DNA of 33,013 bases from Parasitella parasitica (GCA_025201805.1 MU619426.1:2620-35632); one strand, 5' to 3'; counted from the first letter of the stretch, positions 1-9,568 are shown. Numbers and translations are program-made. The notes: generated by a model from the letters alone, not told the origin.

Positions 1-64
1 CAAACATCAGATGTTATGTGGATAAACATTGATTGGGATATATGTTAGTATAAATAGAGATCAT
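1..64. repeat. Dispersed TATA-containing repeat, copy 1 (truncated by window start)
   Basis: These 64 bases recur at 32751-32814 in the same orientation with two mismatches (positions 35 and 44). The unit holds a good TATA box (TATAAATAG at 49-57), and an AATAAA-type signal follows at about 76, outside the shared part. A TATA box followed by a polyadenylation signal suggests the promoter part of an LTR or another transposon end, but neither copy shows a full LTR with primer-binding site. The copy probably starts upstream of the window. Confidence 0.7.
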
Positions 65-243
65 ATCTTGTGTCAATAAAAGTCTTCAGTTTTGTATCTG
101 GTTTTATTCAAAAAGTCTTTATTACTTTATACAAATCTTATTTACATAACATTACGCTGCGCCCTTTGACACTGGCACAACACTGCACACTCTGTTTTAT
201 TTAATACAAATATGTTGACACTTTTTATTACTACAAACACAGA

Positions 244-1001
244 GTGCGTGCTATTAGAATCTGCTCAAGCTGTGTTCAAGAAGACCATTCGCGTTCTGCA
301 AGCAGGCTTTGCCTCAATAACACCCGTGCTAATACTAACACTTGCGGAAGCTGTGGTGTTATAGGCCATCATCGATCTTCTTATCGTCATTGCGCTAACA
401 ACATTGCTAATCGTATGACTCAAATTTGTTTTCACTTTACAATCATAATCGAACTCTTTGTATAAACTGGGATCTCAATCTGAAACTATGAAAGTAGATC
501 AGCAAACAGAAACAATCAGCGTTAATGATGCTACAACCAGCAGACGTATTTGTTCAAGCTGTGGACAAGAAAGTCATTTGCGATCTACCAGTAGATTGGG
601 TGCCAAAATAATACACAACAATACTCATAACATGGCTAGAAGAAGTACACTCTCTTTCACCAAACGCCATGATCTTGGTGGAAGGAACAGCATCTGTCGC
701 CATTGTCAAGCATGCATGTGGGCATAGAGAAAAATGGAGGCACCAATGCAAACCCCGATTTCTCTTTGTACTGTCCTGAGTTGATTGCTAATTTTCTGTT
801 AGACCGGTATTCACCATGACCATCAAGGCTCAACACTCGACTTTTTTGGTCTTTTTCTCACATGGCCAGTTATATGCTGCTTTCTCGCGCATTAAGGAGC
901 TATCTTCAATCAAAATTCTTCTGCATAGAAATACCTCAACTACCAAAAACTATACTGGATCATACACCGATAATATTGTATTCCATGAAGTATTTAAATA
1001 A
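244..1001 (+). pseudogene. Helitron-type Rep/helicase remnant with zinc knuckles
   Basis: Several short frames on the plus strand carry pieces of one Helitron-family protein as found in Mucorales. At 259-309 and 340-396 there are two knuckles of the form CxxC-x4-H-x-R-S-x4-C (CSSCVQEDHSRSASRLC and CGSCGVIGHHRSSYRHC). A third, CSSCGQESHLRSTSRL, lies at 549-597 and has lost its last Cys. It is followed by HDLGGRNSICRHCQA (670-714), matching the H-x-LG-x3-x-C-x2-C-x-A block after such knuckles in Helitron proteins. At 840-920 comes FFSHGQLYAAFSRIK, the motif VI region of Pif1/Helitron helicases. Everything between (Rep domain, most helicase motifs) is missing, and stops and frame changes break the rest. 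The family call rests on motif recognition; these are family-typical motifs, not database hits. It is a dead, internally deleted copy. Confidence 0.72.
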
Positions 1002-1141
1002 CTCTACTGATTTTTACGTTTTTTTCCTATTGTGCGTTACTACATCTATATTTTTATTTCTGTCTAACAATATATTTTAAGTTATAGATAAACAACAATA
1101 AAAGAGCATTGAATATCTGATTAGCACTTATCAAAAGATTG

Positions 1142-1195
1142 AGCTCCCGGTAGGGCGACGATGGCCGTCGTGAGCGAAGCGAGCAGGTCAGCTAG
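1142..1195 (+). mobile_element. Candidate Helitron 3' terminus (GC-rich block ending in CTAG before T)
   Basis: A GC-rich block stands out from AT-rich flanks about 140 bp after the helicase relic. It contains a 5-bp stem (CGACG at 1156-1160, CGTCG at 1166-1170) and ends in CTAG at 1192-1195 followed by T. Helitrons end in a hairpin plus CTRR and insert between A and T. The stem is short, and the 21 nt between it and CTAG is longer than the usual 10-12 nt, so this is a suggestion only. Confidence 0.35.
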
Positions 1196-1368
1196 TAACT
1201 TAATAAAAAAATTTGTTTGTGCTATTCGAGAGCACAGTGCGTCTAATTTTCAATAAATTTACTGCAAAGGAGTTTGTGGACTAGGGCACTCAAAAAGTAT
1301 AAAATAAAGTTATTTGAATTTGCATCTCGTTCTGAGAGATACCTTATACATTCATATTATCATCCCTA

Positions 1369-2190
1369 TGAACAGCAACAACGACATTAACACTGACAGT
1401 AAAATGTTTGATGCTAACAATGACGCTGTCATGGAGGAATAAAATCTGGATGTTGTTCAAGCCCTGGAAGGTGAAGATGCAATTATGAAAAAAAAAAAAA
1501 AAGAGAACAGCAAGTGAGTCCTTGCAAAAGTGGAAAAAAGAGAATATACAAACACTTCAAGGGCACAATTTTATCGATCTGCTTATGGAAATGCAATCAG
1601 TACAAGATGCTGCTAATAAGGCTAGAATATACATTTTGACGGCTTATTAATCTTAGGATCAAGCATGAAGACATTCCCAAAAGAAAACCAAGAGGTTCTC
1701 CTAAAGCTAAGGCCTTCAAAACTGAGCATGTCTCTTTTGTCTTGAATTGAATGGGTTACCATGGAACTTACACTTTGCAGCAGATGCAGAAAAAAGCTTG
1801 TCGTGCAATATCCCAAAGCCAAGATGTCAAAGTCTGCACTCTATAGATACATCAAAAACGAATGCCATTGACGCAACAAAAAGGTTCAACTACTCAATGA
1901 ATACCGAACTAGTACTGTAACTATTGAAAAGCGCAAGGAGATGTTTCGACAAAAACGGCTACTAGACGAAAATATGGACTTTGAGAAGAACTATGTCTTC
2001 TTGGATAAGGCTGGACTTCATCTTCACATGTCAACAAGGGCCATAGGGTGGTCGAAAATGGGCGAAGCATGCAAGATCAAGGCTCCCAAATCAGCTGGAA
2101 TTACTATAACGATGCTTGGTGCAATCTATCATGGTGGTATCCTGGAGTCTAATGTTAGGAAGCCAACATCAGAAACTGTTTTCCCGTAAA
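1369..2190 (+). pseudogene. Tc1/mariner-type DDE transposase pseudogene
   Basis: The best-preserved part is the frame 1941-2189. It reads KNYVFLDKAGLHLHMSTRA, then GWSKMGEACKIKAPKSAG and ITITMLGAIYHGGI. This is the first catalytic-Asp region of Tc1/mariner transposases (FLDEAGF...GWS..G....AP...G..ITI.GAI), with Asp kept in FLDKAG. Upstream, scattered frames from about 1369 hold a possible start (MNSNNDINTD), then SKSALYRYIKNECH and a TVTIEKRKEMF-like stretch leading into the open frame. They are broken by stops (for example after MEE near 1440) and frame changes. The second and third catalytic acidic residues are not found downstream; the frame stops at 2189 and passes into a Fanzor-like fragment. 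A 5'-biased, dead copy. Confidence 0.72.
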
Positions 2191-2276
2191 AAGACGCCAA
2201 TGCAGAAGACCGATGAAACAATCTTTCAACGGGGGGGGGGGAAACGATTCAGGTATAGATTTCTTTTTCATATTTA

Positions 2277-2545
2277 GGACTTGAATCAGTTCGTATGTAG
2301 CCACTGACGGTTATTCTATCTGTTTTCTTTTCTCTTGTGCCGTCAAGATGAAAAGGTAGCGCGTGCTCAAAAACAACCTACAGATTTCACCGACGGTATA
2401 TTGAAAAGGTTGTCAGGTTTGGGCTGTTGACCCTGGCGTTTGCGATATTATCACCAGATACATCCGAGGGACAAAGAACGATAAGTTGAAATGAATCTTA
2501 CCATTTGTATGATACGATTACAAAATATTATAATTAGGATAATTG
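2277..2545 (+). pseudogene. Fanzor (eukaryotic TnpB-like nuclease) fragment, RuvC-I region
   Basis: Reading DGYSICFLFS (2306-2335) in one frame and then, after a stop and a frame change, CQVWAVDPGVCDII (2411-2452) gives the same two blocks, in the same order, as the longer minus-strand relic at 20529-21537 (DGYSVSFLFSR, then CQVWAVDPGISTVF). AVDPG is the RuvC-I motif; its Asp is at 2429-2431. Further on, a shifted frame reads ESYHLYD, matching EYYHLCG of the other copy. No zinc ribbon or RuvC-III part is seen. It follows the Tc1/mariner relic by less than 100 bp on the same strand, which fits the known carriage of Fanzor genes by eukaryotic DNA transposons. Dead fragment; identity rests on the internal match and motif recognition. 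Confidence 0.68.
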
Positions 2546-4047
2546 GTCAGTGTAAAATATGCCATTTTGATTAATTTCTATAACAACCAACTCCCTAATG
2601 TTTTTGTGCGCCAAACTGAAACCAGCCATGGCTACCAACCTTCTTCTGTATGATCGATATAACTCCTTCATACATCCTTTCAGTGTATATTTTTATCTCT
2701 TTAAACAACATTGAAATCCACCTTCAACCAAACTAACAATCGTGATTACTTTTTTTTTTAAAAGGTAAGGATGTTTCAAAATCAATGGCACAAAAAATGT
2801 TGGCACAATCAGTTTTATATTACAAAATATACACATTTTGGTATTTTTGTGCCATTAATTTTTTGGGGGAAAAGGTGTGATTTCTTTTTGATTTTTTGAT
2901 TTTTGCTTGTTCGAAAATAGTGTATGCCGTAGAACTCTGCTTTCGGATTGGTATAAATTTGGAATGTTCCCAAGAATTGAACGTTATAGATCTCTGCCAG
3001 CACTGAGGAGGCACGTCATTATTAGTCCTTGGATATACGAAACAGCAAGAAGCTGGCTTCAAAAGCACTAAATAGATCAATAATGATCATCCTACGGCGA
3101 CATTCTGGACAGGTGATAAATGCAACGGGAAATCAGACAAAAAAAAAGTATAATCGTACATCTCTACTTTGTGATATTGCAAGAATGGACACAATTCTTC
3201 TGTGACATTTTTCAAGTCTAGCGTTTAGGGGGGGGGGGTGTTGTTTTCTTCTATTATTACTATATCCTGATAAAGTATGGAATATTGCTCGGCTAATCCA
3301 TCTGTTGTGCAACCTGTGAGGAGTCACGACTAAAAGGACCTATCGTTAGAAGAAAAGATTTTTGTTCCACTTTTTTCGAATTACACGAATGCAAACGTGT
3401 AGTCAAACGACCAAATGATGAAGAAGCTTAGCCAAATCTGAACTTTTTACTGGGAAGGTCCTGATATATACCAAAGATGTTGTGTTTTCTTTCTTCGTCA
3501 TCCAAACGTAAGTTGGTGCGTAGGAAAATAACCCCTCTTTGGATGGATTTTCTTTGTACTGATTATCAATAAAAAAAAGCTGATAGGATTTTGTATTCTG
3601 ATGGTCGTTTGAAAATATCGCTAATGCCACAAATAGAAAAGACGTGAATTCAAAATGTCTACCTTTTAAAGCTCGATTTTTATTCGTAATGAATTATCAA
3701 GGCGTAAATGTATGAAAGAAAGGAGCGTCAAACGCAATGTGTCTATATATATATATATATTTGATTTATACACTTGTGTATAAAATGTAAATGCGAAAAA
3801 CAACAAAAAATGAATCAAAGAGTTCGGGGGAGGTCAGTATTGCAAGATTTTTCCACTGGAGAGAGAATACAAAAATATATAATGAAAAATTAACGAACGA
3901 GGTTGCTCTGAAAAAAAAAAAAGGAGGGGGCGAAAAAAAAAAGGGTAACAATACGGTAATATAATAGTATAAAATCAAAAAAGGAGGAAGGGAAAAATAT
4001 GTTATGTATAATGGAGAGCAGATGGGACAAGATATCATGTGAAGCTA
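2546..4047. other. Gene-free AT-rich stretch
   Basis: No coding region can be supported. It holds a perfect 13-bp inverted repeat (2784-2796 and 2844-2856, 47-nt spacer), a G run around 3227-3237, a (TA)n tract near 3746-3760, and purine-rich low-complexity sequence at 3909-4000. The short frames present lack family motifs and overlap one another. Confidence 0.6.
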
Positions 4048-4722
4048 TCATGGTAAAGTCGTTGATGATGTGGAAGTTGTTGTCGTTGAGCTAGAAGAGG
4101 CATTATTATTCTTCAGTGTGGTGGTGGTGGTAGTTGTGGTGGTGGTTCTGATTGTGGTATAAACACTCTTTTCCTTGATATCAGATTGCTGAGTAAAGTA
4201 AATCAGCCTTTGCTTTATACTCGTAGCAGTTTTCCATTCTTCCCAAACCTCGAATCGAAAAGAGTCGATCCTTTCCCTCTTGACTTGACCAGCCCCCTTT
4301 GCTTCCATTTGGGTTAGAACCACCATTAGTATGTTGCAGAGACGAGTGAATTTACGAAATGTTGTGTTCAGATACTGATCTACTTGTTTTAATAGCAAGC
4401 CGTTACCGTAGCAAGAGACCCCTCCCTTTGCATCTTCATTTTGCAACAATTCAGGCTGATATCGCTTCAGAGCAGGGCACACAGAGTCGCTGAAAGATTC
4501 TAACTCTCTTACCACGGCCTTGGCTTGGTATAAACATCGACAGAAATCAACAAACGCTTTATCCGTGACAGAGATATTAGTGTTACTGACCGAAGGCTTG
4601 CTAATCTTGCTATTTTTAACAGAAGTAGTAGTAGTGGTGGTGGTAGTAGTAGTGGTAGAGGGAGTAGAGGGAGTAGAGGCAGAATCAGGATTGGAATTGG
4701 ATGTTGATTTAGAGACCTTCAT
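4048..4722 (-). CDS. Thr-rich protein of unknown function (224 aa)
   Basis: I do not recognise this protein. The start is taken at 4722-4720 (MKVSKSTSNSN...). The frame stays open to 4905, but that extension is Phe/Lys-rich, translates a poly-T/poly-A tract directly before the chosen ATG, and looks like leader sequence. A Ser/Thr/Pro-rich start with an 11-Thr run (about residues 25-35) leads into a folded-looking centre (about 55-170): predicted helices with conserved-looking Cys, Leu and Trp, for example DFCRCLYQAKAVVRELESF and FRFEVWEEWKTATS. The C-terminus is again Thr/Ser-rich. No signal peptide, membrane segment or catalytic motif is visible. Single exon, same strand as TIM10 and HPC2. 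The ordered centre between repeat tails suggests a real lineage-restricted protein. Confidence 0.6.
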   Translation of the reverse strand: MKVSKSTSNSNPDSASTPSTPSTTTTTTTTTTTSVKNSKISKPSVSNTNISVTDKAFVDFCRCLYQAKAVVRELESFSDSVCPALKRYQPELLQNEDAKGGVSCYGNGLLLKQVDQYLNTTFRKFTRLCNILMVVLTQMEAKGAGQVKRERIDSFRFEVWEEWKTATSIKQRLIYFTQQSDIKEKSVYTTIRTTTTTTTTTTLKNNNASSSSTTTTSTSSTTLP

Positions 4723-5554
4723 TTTTTTTTTTTTTTTTCCTGTTCGGATGTATCGAAAAAAAATAAATCTTGGGGAGAAAACGGCGAGGGAGGGGATTTC
4801 CTGTATATGTTTAAAAAAAAAAAAAGAGGAAAAAAGACACAGTTGAATTCTTTTTGGCGGTTTAAAAGCATTTCTGGAGAAAAATCCAATTTTAACCATA
4901 TACATTAGAATCCCCTTTCGCTTTCCCGATCAATATAATAGAAGTTTACAGAAGTTTTTGACCTGAGCAGATGCAAGCGATTAGATGTCCGACTAAAGCT
5001 GGTTTCTGTTATCTTCTTCTTGCTTCCATGTTCATTTTGGGGGGTATACCGCACTAAAAGATGAATCTCGCTTGTTCTATATCTGTGAGGTACTACAGAT
5101 GCATCACCATGACTATTTTGGACAAATGATGATGTCAATAAAAGTAGAGTATTTTTACAAATAAATATTGTTGCATACATTTCCCAAGCACTTCAACTTG
5201 TATTGGAATCAAGCCAAGCAGCTCATATGGGAGTTGCAAAGCGGTGTCTTACACACATCACTTCTCCCGAACGCAACAATATATCCCCTTTTAAATTTAG
5301 ATCCATAAACCAACTAAGAAAATAAATAAACCGCAATTTTCCTAATGAAGAAAATATTGCATTATGAAATTTTGTACTAATGGAAGTGTCCACAGAACAT
5401 GGCACTTTATTATGTACTTGTAAACGAGAAAAAGAAAGCGATGTAATGACAATCATAGAGAAATCGGTGTGATAAAAGAGCTTTTATTTCTATTTTTTTC
5501 AATTTAAATATATACGGTCTTTTTAGCAATGTTCTATCGGATTCTTCGTGTTTG
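4723..5554. other. Intergenic stretch between unknown gene and TIM10
   Basis: About 830 bp. It contains the T-run directly before the start of the downstream minus-strand gene (4722-4738) and an A-run near 4813. Frames here are short, carry no family motif and no convincing start context. I see no further gene. Confidence 0.5.
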
Positions 5555-5894
5555 TTATTGACCCATCTTTTGCATCTTTTCACCAACCTTACTGTTGGTT
5601 TCAAAGAATTTAGCAACGCAGTTATCGATACAGGCTTGATCTTGGGAAGATAAATCTCCTGAACCAGTGTCCAATTTTACACATTTAGACTGGCAAGAAT
5701 CGACGATTCTACATTTTGAGGGTTGTTTTTTTTTTTTTTTTTGTTTAGTGAATATTTATTTTTTTTGCGTACACATTAACATTTGCATACCTGTTGAATA
5801 AGTCTGTCACCATCTCCAACTCTTGCTCGGCCAAAGCAATATTTTGAGGATTGATAGCTTGGTGCTGCTGGGTTCCGGTGCCAAAGTATGACAT
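5555..5894 (-). CDS. TIM10: Tim10, small Tim chaperone of the mitochondrial intermembrane space
   Basis: Two exons, 5894-5791 and 5708-5555, are joined across an 82-nt GT-AG intron (donor GTATGC, acceptor GTAG) to give 85 aa. The protein starts MSYFGTGTQQ, has the helix AEQELEMVTDLFNR, then the twin CX3C motif of small Tims (SCQSKC, 16 residues, CIDNC) and ends FETNSKVGEKMQKMGQ, nearly the classic Tim10 C-terminus. In this family the four Cys form two disulphides. With Tim9 the protein forms a hexamer that escorts hydrophobic precursors across the intermembrane space to TIM22 or SAM. The intron lies just before the first CX3C motif. It is 326 bp downstream of the HPC2/ubinuclein gene on the same strand. 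The final MQKMGQ block favours Tim10 over Tim9, Tim8 or Tim13. Confidence 0.93.
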
Positions 5895-6220
5895 TTTGTT
5901 GTGCGTTTTGTAAAAGAAAAATGAACCTTGCACTACTAATAAGGTTGCGTGGGGGGGGGGAGGAGGAGAAGAGGGTGTGTGTGTGTGGGCTCATCTGGGA
6001 TCCCTAGGAAACGGTCACCAGTCGAGATAGTGATTTTCGATCGACTCTTCATTGTCATGAAATATGCATTAATTGCCACCCCTTTCTCTCTTTGACATTG
6101 CAAATATGCGATAGAAGGTTCGCTAGTGGAAAGGAGATTTCATATTTTACACGTATTGATTTATTTTGCAATAATGAAATTCAAATAAATTGGTTGCATT
6201 TACAACATGTCAATTCGCTT

Positions 6221-8859
6221 TTAATCCTTCTTTGCGGGACTTGGGCCACTGATTAATGCCTCGATTTTCATAGAGTTCGACTGTTTCCAAGAGGGCGGTT
6301 GGATATCGTCGCCATCATCGTCTATTGTGATTACGTTTGTTGGGATTGTTTTTGGTGGCTGCTGCGGCTCTGCAGAGGATGGGGCGACAGTGGGAGGGGC
6401 AGATGTAGGAGTGTAGACAATGTCCGCAACAGCCGATTCTAACAAATAAAAACATATTAGATCCGTACTCTCCTTTTGCATCTCTTATATACTTGCGTTT
6501 TTTACGGGGAACCTCATTACTATTGTTACTGGTGGGTGTTGCACGCTTTCTCTTCTTGGTTTCGACAGTAGAGATATTGGCTTTGGGTGTGGTTGGAAGT
6601 GAGGGATTTGCATTCTTTTTCTCGCTCATGCTCGACACCTTGGATTTGTATTGACTATACTGTCTGCTCATTTCATAAGAATGCATCCAACCTGCAGGCC
6701 AGCACGATAATAACTAAACATCATCCTTAATATTTCGGTTGTTGTTTTGCCACACACACACACTAAAATACTCACTCGCTGATACATCAGTTTCCTCGCT
6801 TTGCTGTCCGTTGCTAACCCTTCAGGTTTCTTTTCGCTATCCTTATGCAGTCTTTGGTCATGTCATTAATAAACACAGCCAGCATAAATGCCCTGAAAAT
6901 CTATGCTACTTACGCTACTTGATTGGCTATGTGGATAGATTGCTCCTCTGATTGTATGATTTCGTAAAGGATCTTTCGGACCTCGTCATTACATTTGAAT
7001 TTAGGGGTTGGCGTGCTTTCCTCTTCTTCTGGATTCGAAGTCTCGGTAGAGGCTTCTATATATATATATATATTATATATATGTATATATGTGCCTGTAA
7101 GCATATACACTCGACACGATTTTAGTTCACTTACGTGCTTGTGCCACCTTTTCATTGAATAGTCTGCGTTGTTCTGGCATCATCAGATCGACAGTTTTCT
7201 TGAGCGACATTGCCAGCTCATCGATTTCTTCTTGCAATTCATCGACTCGCAGCTGTCCAGATTTGGTTGTTAAAAATTTCTTTAGGGTAAACTTGTTGTA
7301 AGGTAAAATGGCCATTAGATGAAAAACCAAGTTGTCGTCAATGACTCTATTTTTACGAAATGTGATGAGTCCCGCCTGAATAACTGTAGGCTTGAGGGTG
7401 GCTGGGAATTTGGCCTTGTTGGTAAAGCTTTCAAATTTCACATCATGTCTTAATTTCTCCATCAGCACTTCAATTTCAGAGTCGAGTGGTTTCTATAAAT
7501 ATATATTTTTTTTTTCGAGTGGATTAGTACACGTTGTTATGGATCCAACTTGCAGCTTACCAAAACTACAGGCATTGCTCCAGACTTCTTTTTGGATTTG
7601 TCACCAGTGGCAGGAGAAGGCTGTGTTCCCGCATCGCTGACAGATCCCAATGTGGATGATGCTGGACTACCAACAACAGGTTTATGCGCCACTTCCTCTT
7701 CTTTAGCGGGATGGTTTTCCACTTTTGCTTTTTTCTTGGATGCTTTATCCGGTGTGGCAGTCGCTTTTTTTATGGAAGTATTGCTAGTGGCAAGTGCTGG
7801 TGTAGTGGCTGATTTTTTAGGCTTGGTTCCAGCGTTTGATGTGGAGTTGTTTGCCAATGTAGTGGCCGTAGCAGTATTATTCGCCTTCTTTTTCTCATCA
7901 GCAGCACCATCGTTTGTAGCAACAGCCTTCTTGCGAGATTTCTCGTTGCCCGAACCCACTGCTGCCCCTGATCCACTGTCTTTTTTGTTTCCTGATGATG
8001 ACGATGATGATGTGTTGGACACTGCAGATTTTGATTTGGCGGGCGTTTTGCGTTTTGCGGTCGATGTGGATGCAGATGCTGATGCGGATGTCTTTTTCTC
8101 GGTAGTAGAACTAAACGAAAGACGAGTAAGCACACCCACATATCATCTCTTTGACAAATCTATCACTCACATCTCATGTCCATCTAACGGGCCATGCCAC
8201 ACAAAAAATCCATCGTATTCGGGTGCACTATAGTCAATTGGCTCGTCCATCAGCATATCACTATCGTCTATGAAAGGGTCCTCAAAGTCATAATCATCAC
8301 GTCTTCTCGGTTCATTCTAAAAGTAGGCGTATTTTGTTAAAATTGCCCTTCCCCACTATTCTCCTCCTGTCCACAAGTCCATACTTACACCGGGATTTTC
8401 GTCGTCAGATCCATCGTCATTAACGTCTTCGTCGTCTACGTTGTACGCTTCGGCTTTTTTCAGCAATTCTTTGTAGAATGCATCTTCTACTGAGTCCAAG
8501 GCTCCACCGCCGAGGCTTTGCTGAGGAGCAGTAGTCTCAGGCTGTCCTCTTTCTTGCATCTTTTTGAATTCACGTTTATACAATTGGCGATAATTCACAA
8601 TCACTGGGCGTGGTAGGTTGGTAGTGTCGACGTAAATACGTATTGTAGGTGGTGAGGCTGTCGATGGTTTAGAGGCTTTAGCAGCAGCTGTAGTAGCAGC
8701 TGTAGTGGCTGCTGTAGTGGCTGCTGTAGTGGCTGCTGTAGTGGCTGCTGTAGTAGCGGCAACTGCTGCTGTTGCAGATGAATTAATTGGAATGCTTGGG
8801 GATTCCACAACAGGCTCTACAGCCACTAAAGTATCCTCAGGATTAGTAGGTACAGACAT
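6221..8859 (-). CDS. HPC2: HPC2/ubinuclein-family subunit of the HIR/HIRA histone chaperone
   Basis: Eight exons on the minus strand: 8859-8389, 8316-8171, 8110-7561, 7492-7135, 7055-6914, 6813-6776, 6691-about 6506, 6438-6221. The phases close to 702 aa. Residues about 158-205 form the Hpc2-related HUN domain (DDYDFEDPFIDDSDML, then EYDGFFVWHGPLDG), which in this family binds the Hir/HIRA WD40 protein and H3.3-H4. Residues about 390-508 match the ubinuclein middle domain (LPYNKFTLKKFLTT). Between them lies a Lys/Ser/Ala-rich disordered stretch, and near residues 30-60 an (AATT)n repeat. A KKRKR stretch in exon 7 is a likely nuclear signal. The complex deposits nucleosomes independently of replication. 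The start at 8859 is preferred; an in-frame ATG at 8922 would add only Phe/Tyr-rich residues read from a TA repeat. The exon 7/8 donor is uncertain: phase 1 is required, and three weak GTAA donors fit (ends about 6506, 6520 or 6529). Confidence 0.85.
8689..8760. repeat. 12-bp tandem repeat, six units, inside HPC2 exon 1
   Basis: Six head-to-tail copies of a 12-base unit (TGTAGTGGCTGC and close variants; the outer copies diverge). On the minus strand each unit encodes four Ala/Thr residues. Twelve is a multiple of three, so copy-number change keeps the frame. A likely length-polymorphic site in the disordered N-terminal part of the protein. Confidence 0.9.
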
Positions 8860-9568
8860 GGATAAATATATATATATATAATTGGAAAAAAAAAAAAAAA
8901 GTTCGAATTTAGGTATGTCCACAACGCGCTTCGTTCTTTTTATTTTTTATTTTTTTTATACATGTATATTGTAAGAAATGCCTGCCTGCTACTCATATCA
9001 AGATGCAGCAGCCAGCATTGGGATTCCGGAGCTTTTGCCTGCCTCTTTTCGCAGCATTACTTTTATGCTACGCACATGATGGCAATGTAGAAGGACGGCA
9101 CCACACAGAGATTGAGACACACACATCAAAGACATGCCTTTATTTTTGAATGAATTCGGAGCATGGATGACTCTCCACCGGCTCAAAGGAAAGCCTTTAC
9201 TCTCTACATACCAATGCACTGCAGGTAAATGTGATGCCTTCCTTATTAAAGCATTTGTTGCTAGTATACCGTAGTTGCTGGCATCAAAAGCCAAGCACAT
9301 CTTTGTGAGATGTTGACATCAAAAAGCTGGTAGAGTTTGATTCAGGCCTCTAAAGCAATTTTGGTAAAGTAATCCAAAAGCAAAGTGTCGTCTGGTATTT
9401 GAAGTATGAGCCTGTACATGATAAATCACCTAATCCGCACTACATGCCGTGGTACACCGTATGGCAACAACCCATTATTGATGGTTGTTGCGGTCACAAC
9501 GAATAAATTGAACACTAAAAGGGTGAGGGGCTTTACTACCCCCCACTTGTTTACCTATTGTTTGAGTC
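8860..9568. promoter_or_regulatory. Divergent intergenic region between HPC2 (-) and SHE9 (+)
   Basis: About 710 bp between divergent start codons, so promoters of both genes must lie here. A TA repeat and an A-run (8866-8900) lie just upstream of the HPC2 start. One small plus-strand frame at 9003-9149 is listed separately. No other gene is supported. Confidence 0.55.
9003..9149 (+). CDS. Doubtful 48-aa ORF with a signal-peptide-like start
   Basis: An ATG frame of 48 codons, MQQPALGFRSFCLPLFAALL, continues LCYAHDGNVEG and then a His/Thr-rich tail. The first 24 residues look like a secretion signal: a basic residue, a hydrophobic core, and Tyr-Ala at a possible cleavage site. Nothing else supports it: no homology is recognised, no clear promoter or repeated element, and the opposite strand is also open here (100 codons). 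It sits in the HPC2-SHE9 spacer and may be chance. Confidence 0.2.
   Translation: MQQPALGFRSFCLPLFAALLLCYAHDGNVEGRHHTEIETHTSKTCLYF

Noticed and set aside
3227..3237. G homopolymers (also near 2231, 5951 and, as C, 23262) as possible G-quadruplex sites
   Set aside because: Single runs without the four-run spacing; likely slippage tracts.
4723..4905. N-terminal extension of the Thr-rich protein
   Set aside because: Reads through a poly-A/T tract into Lys and Phe runs; the ATG at 4722 gives a sensible start.
7550..8233. Plus-strand open frame of 227 codons, hydrophobic and Asp-rich
   Set aside because: Lies antisense to HPC2/ubinuclein exons 2-3; its composition is the mirror of the Lys/Ser/Ala-rich coding strand.
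8998..9300. Minus-strand frame of 100 codons upstream of HPC2
   Set aside because: No family motif, no in-phase splice to the HPC2 exons, position fits promoter DNA.
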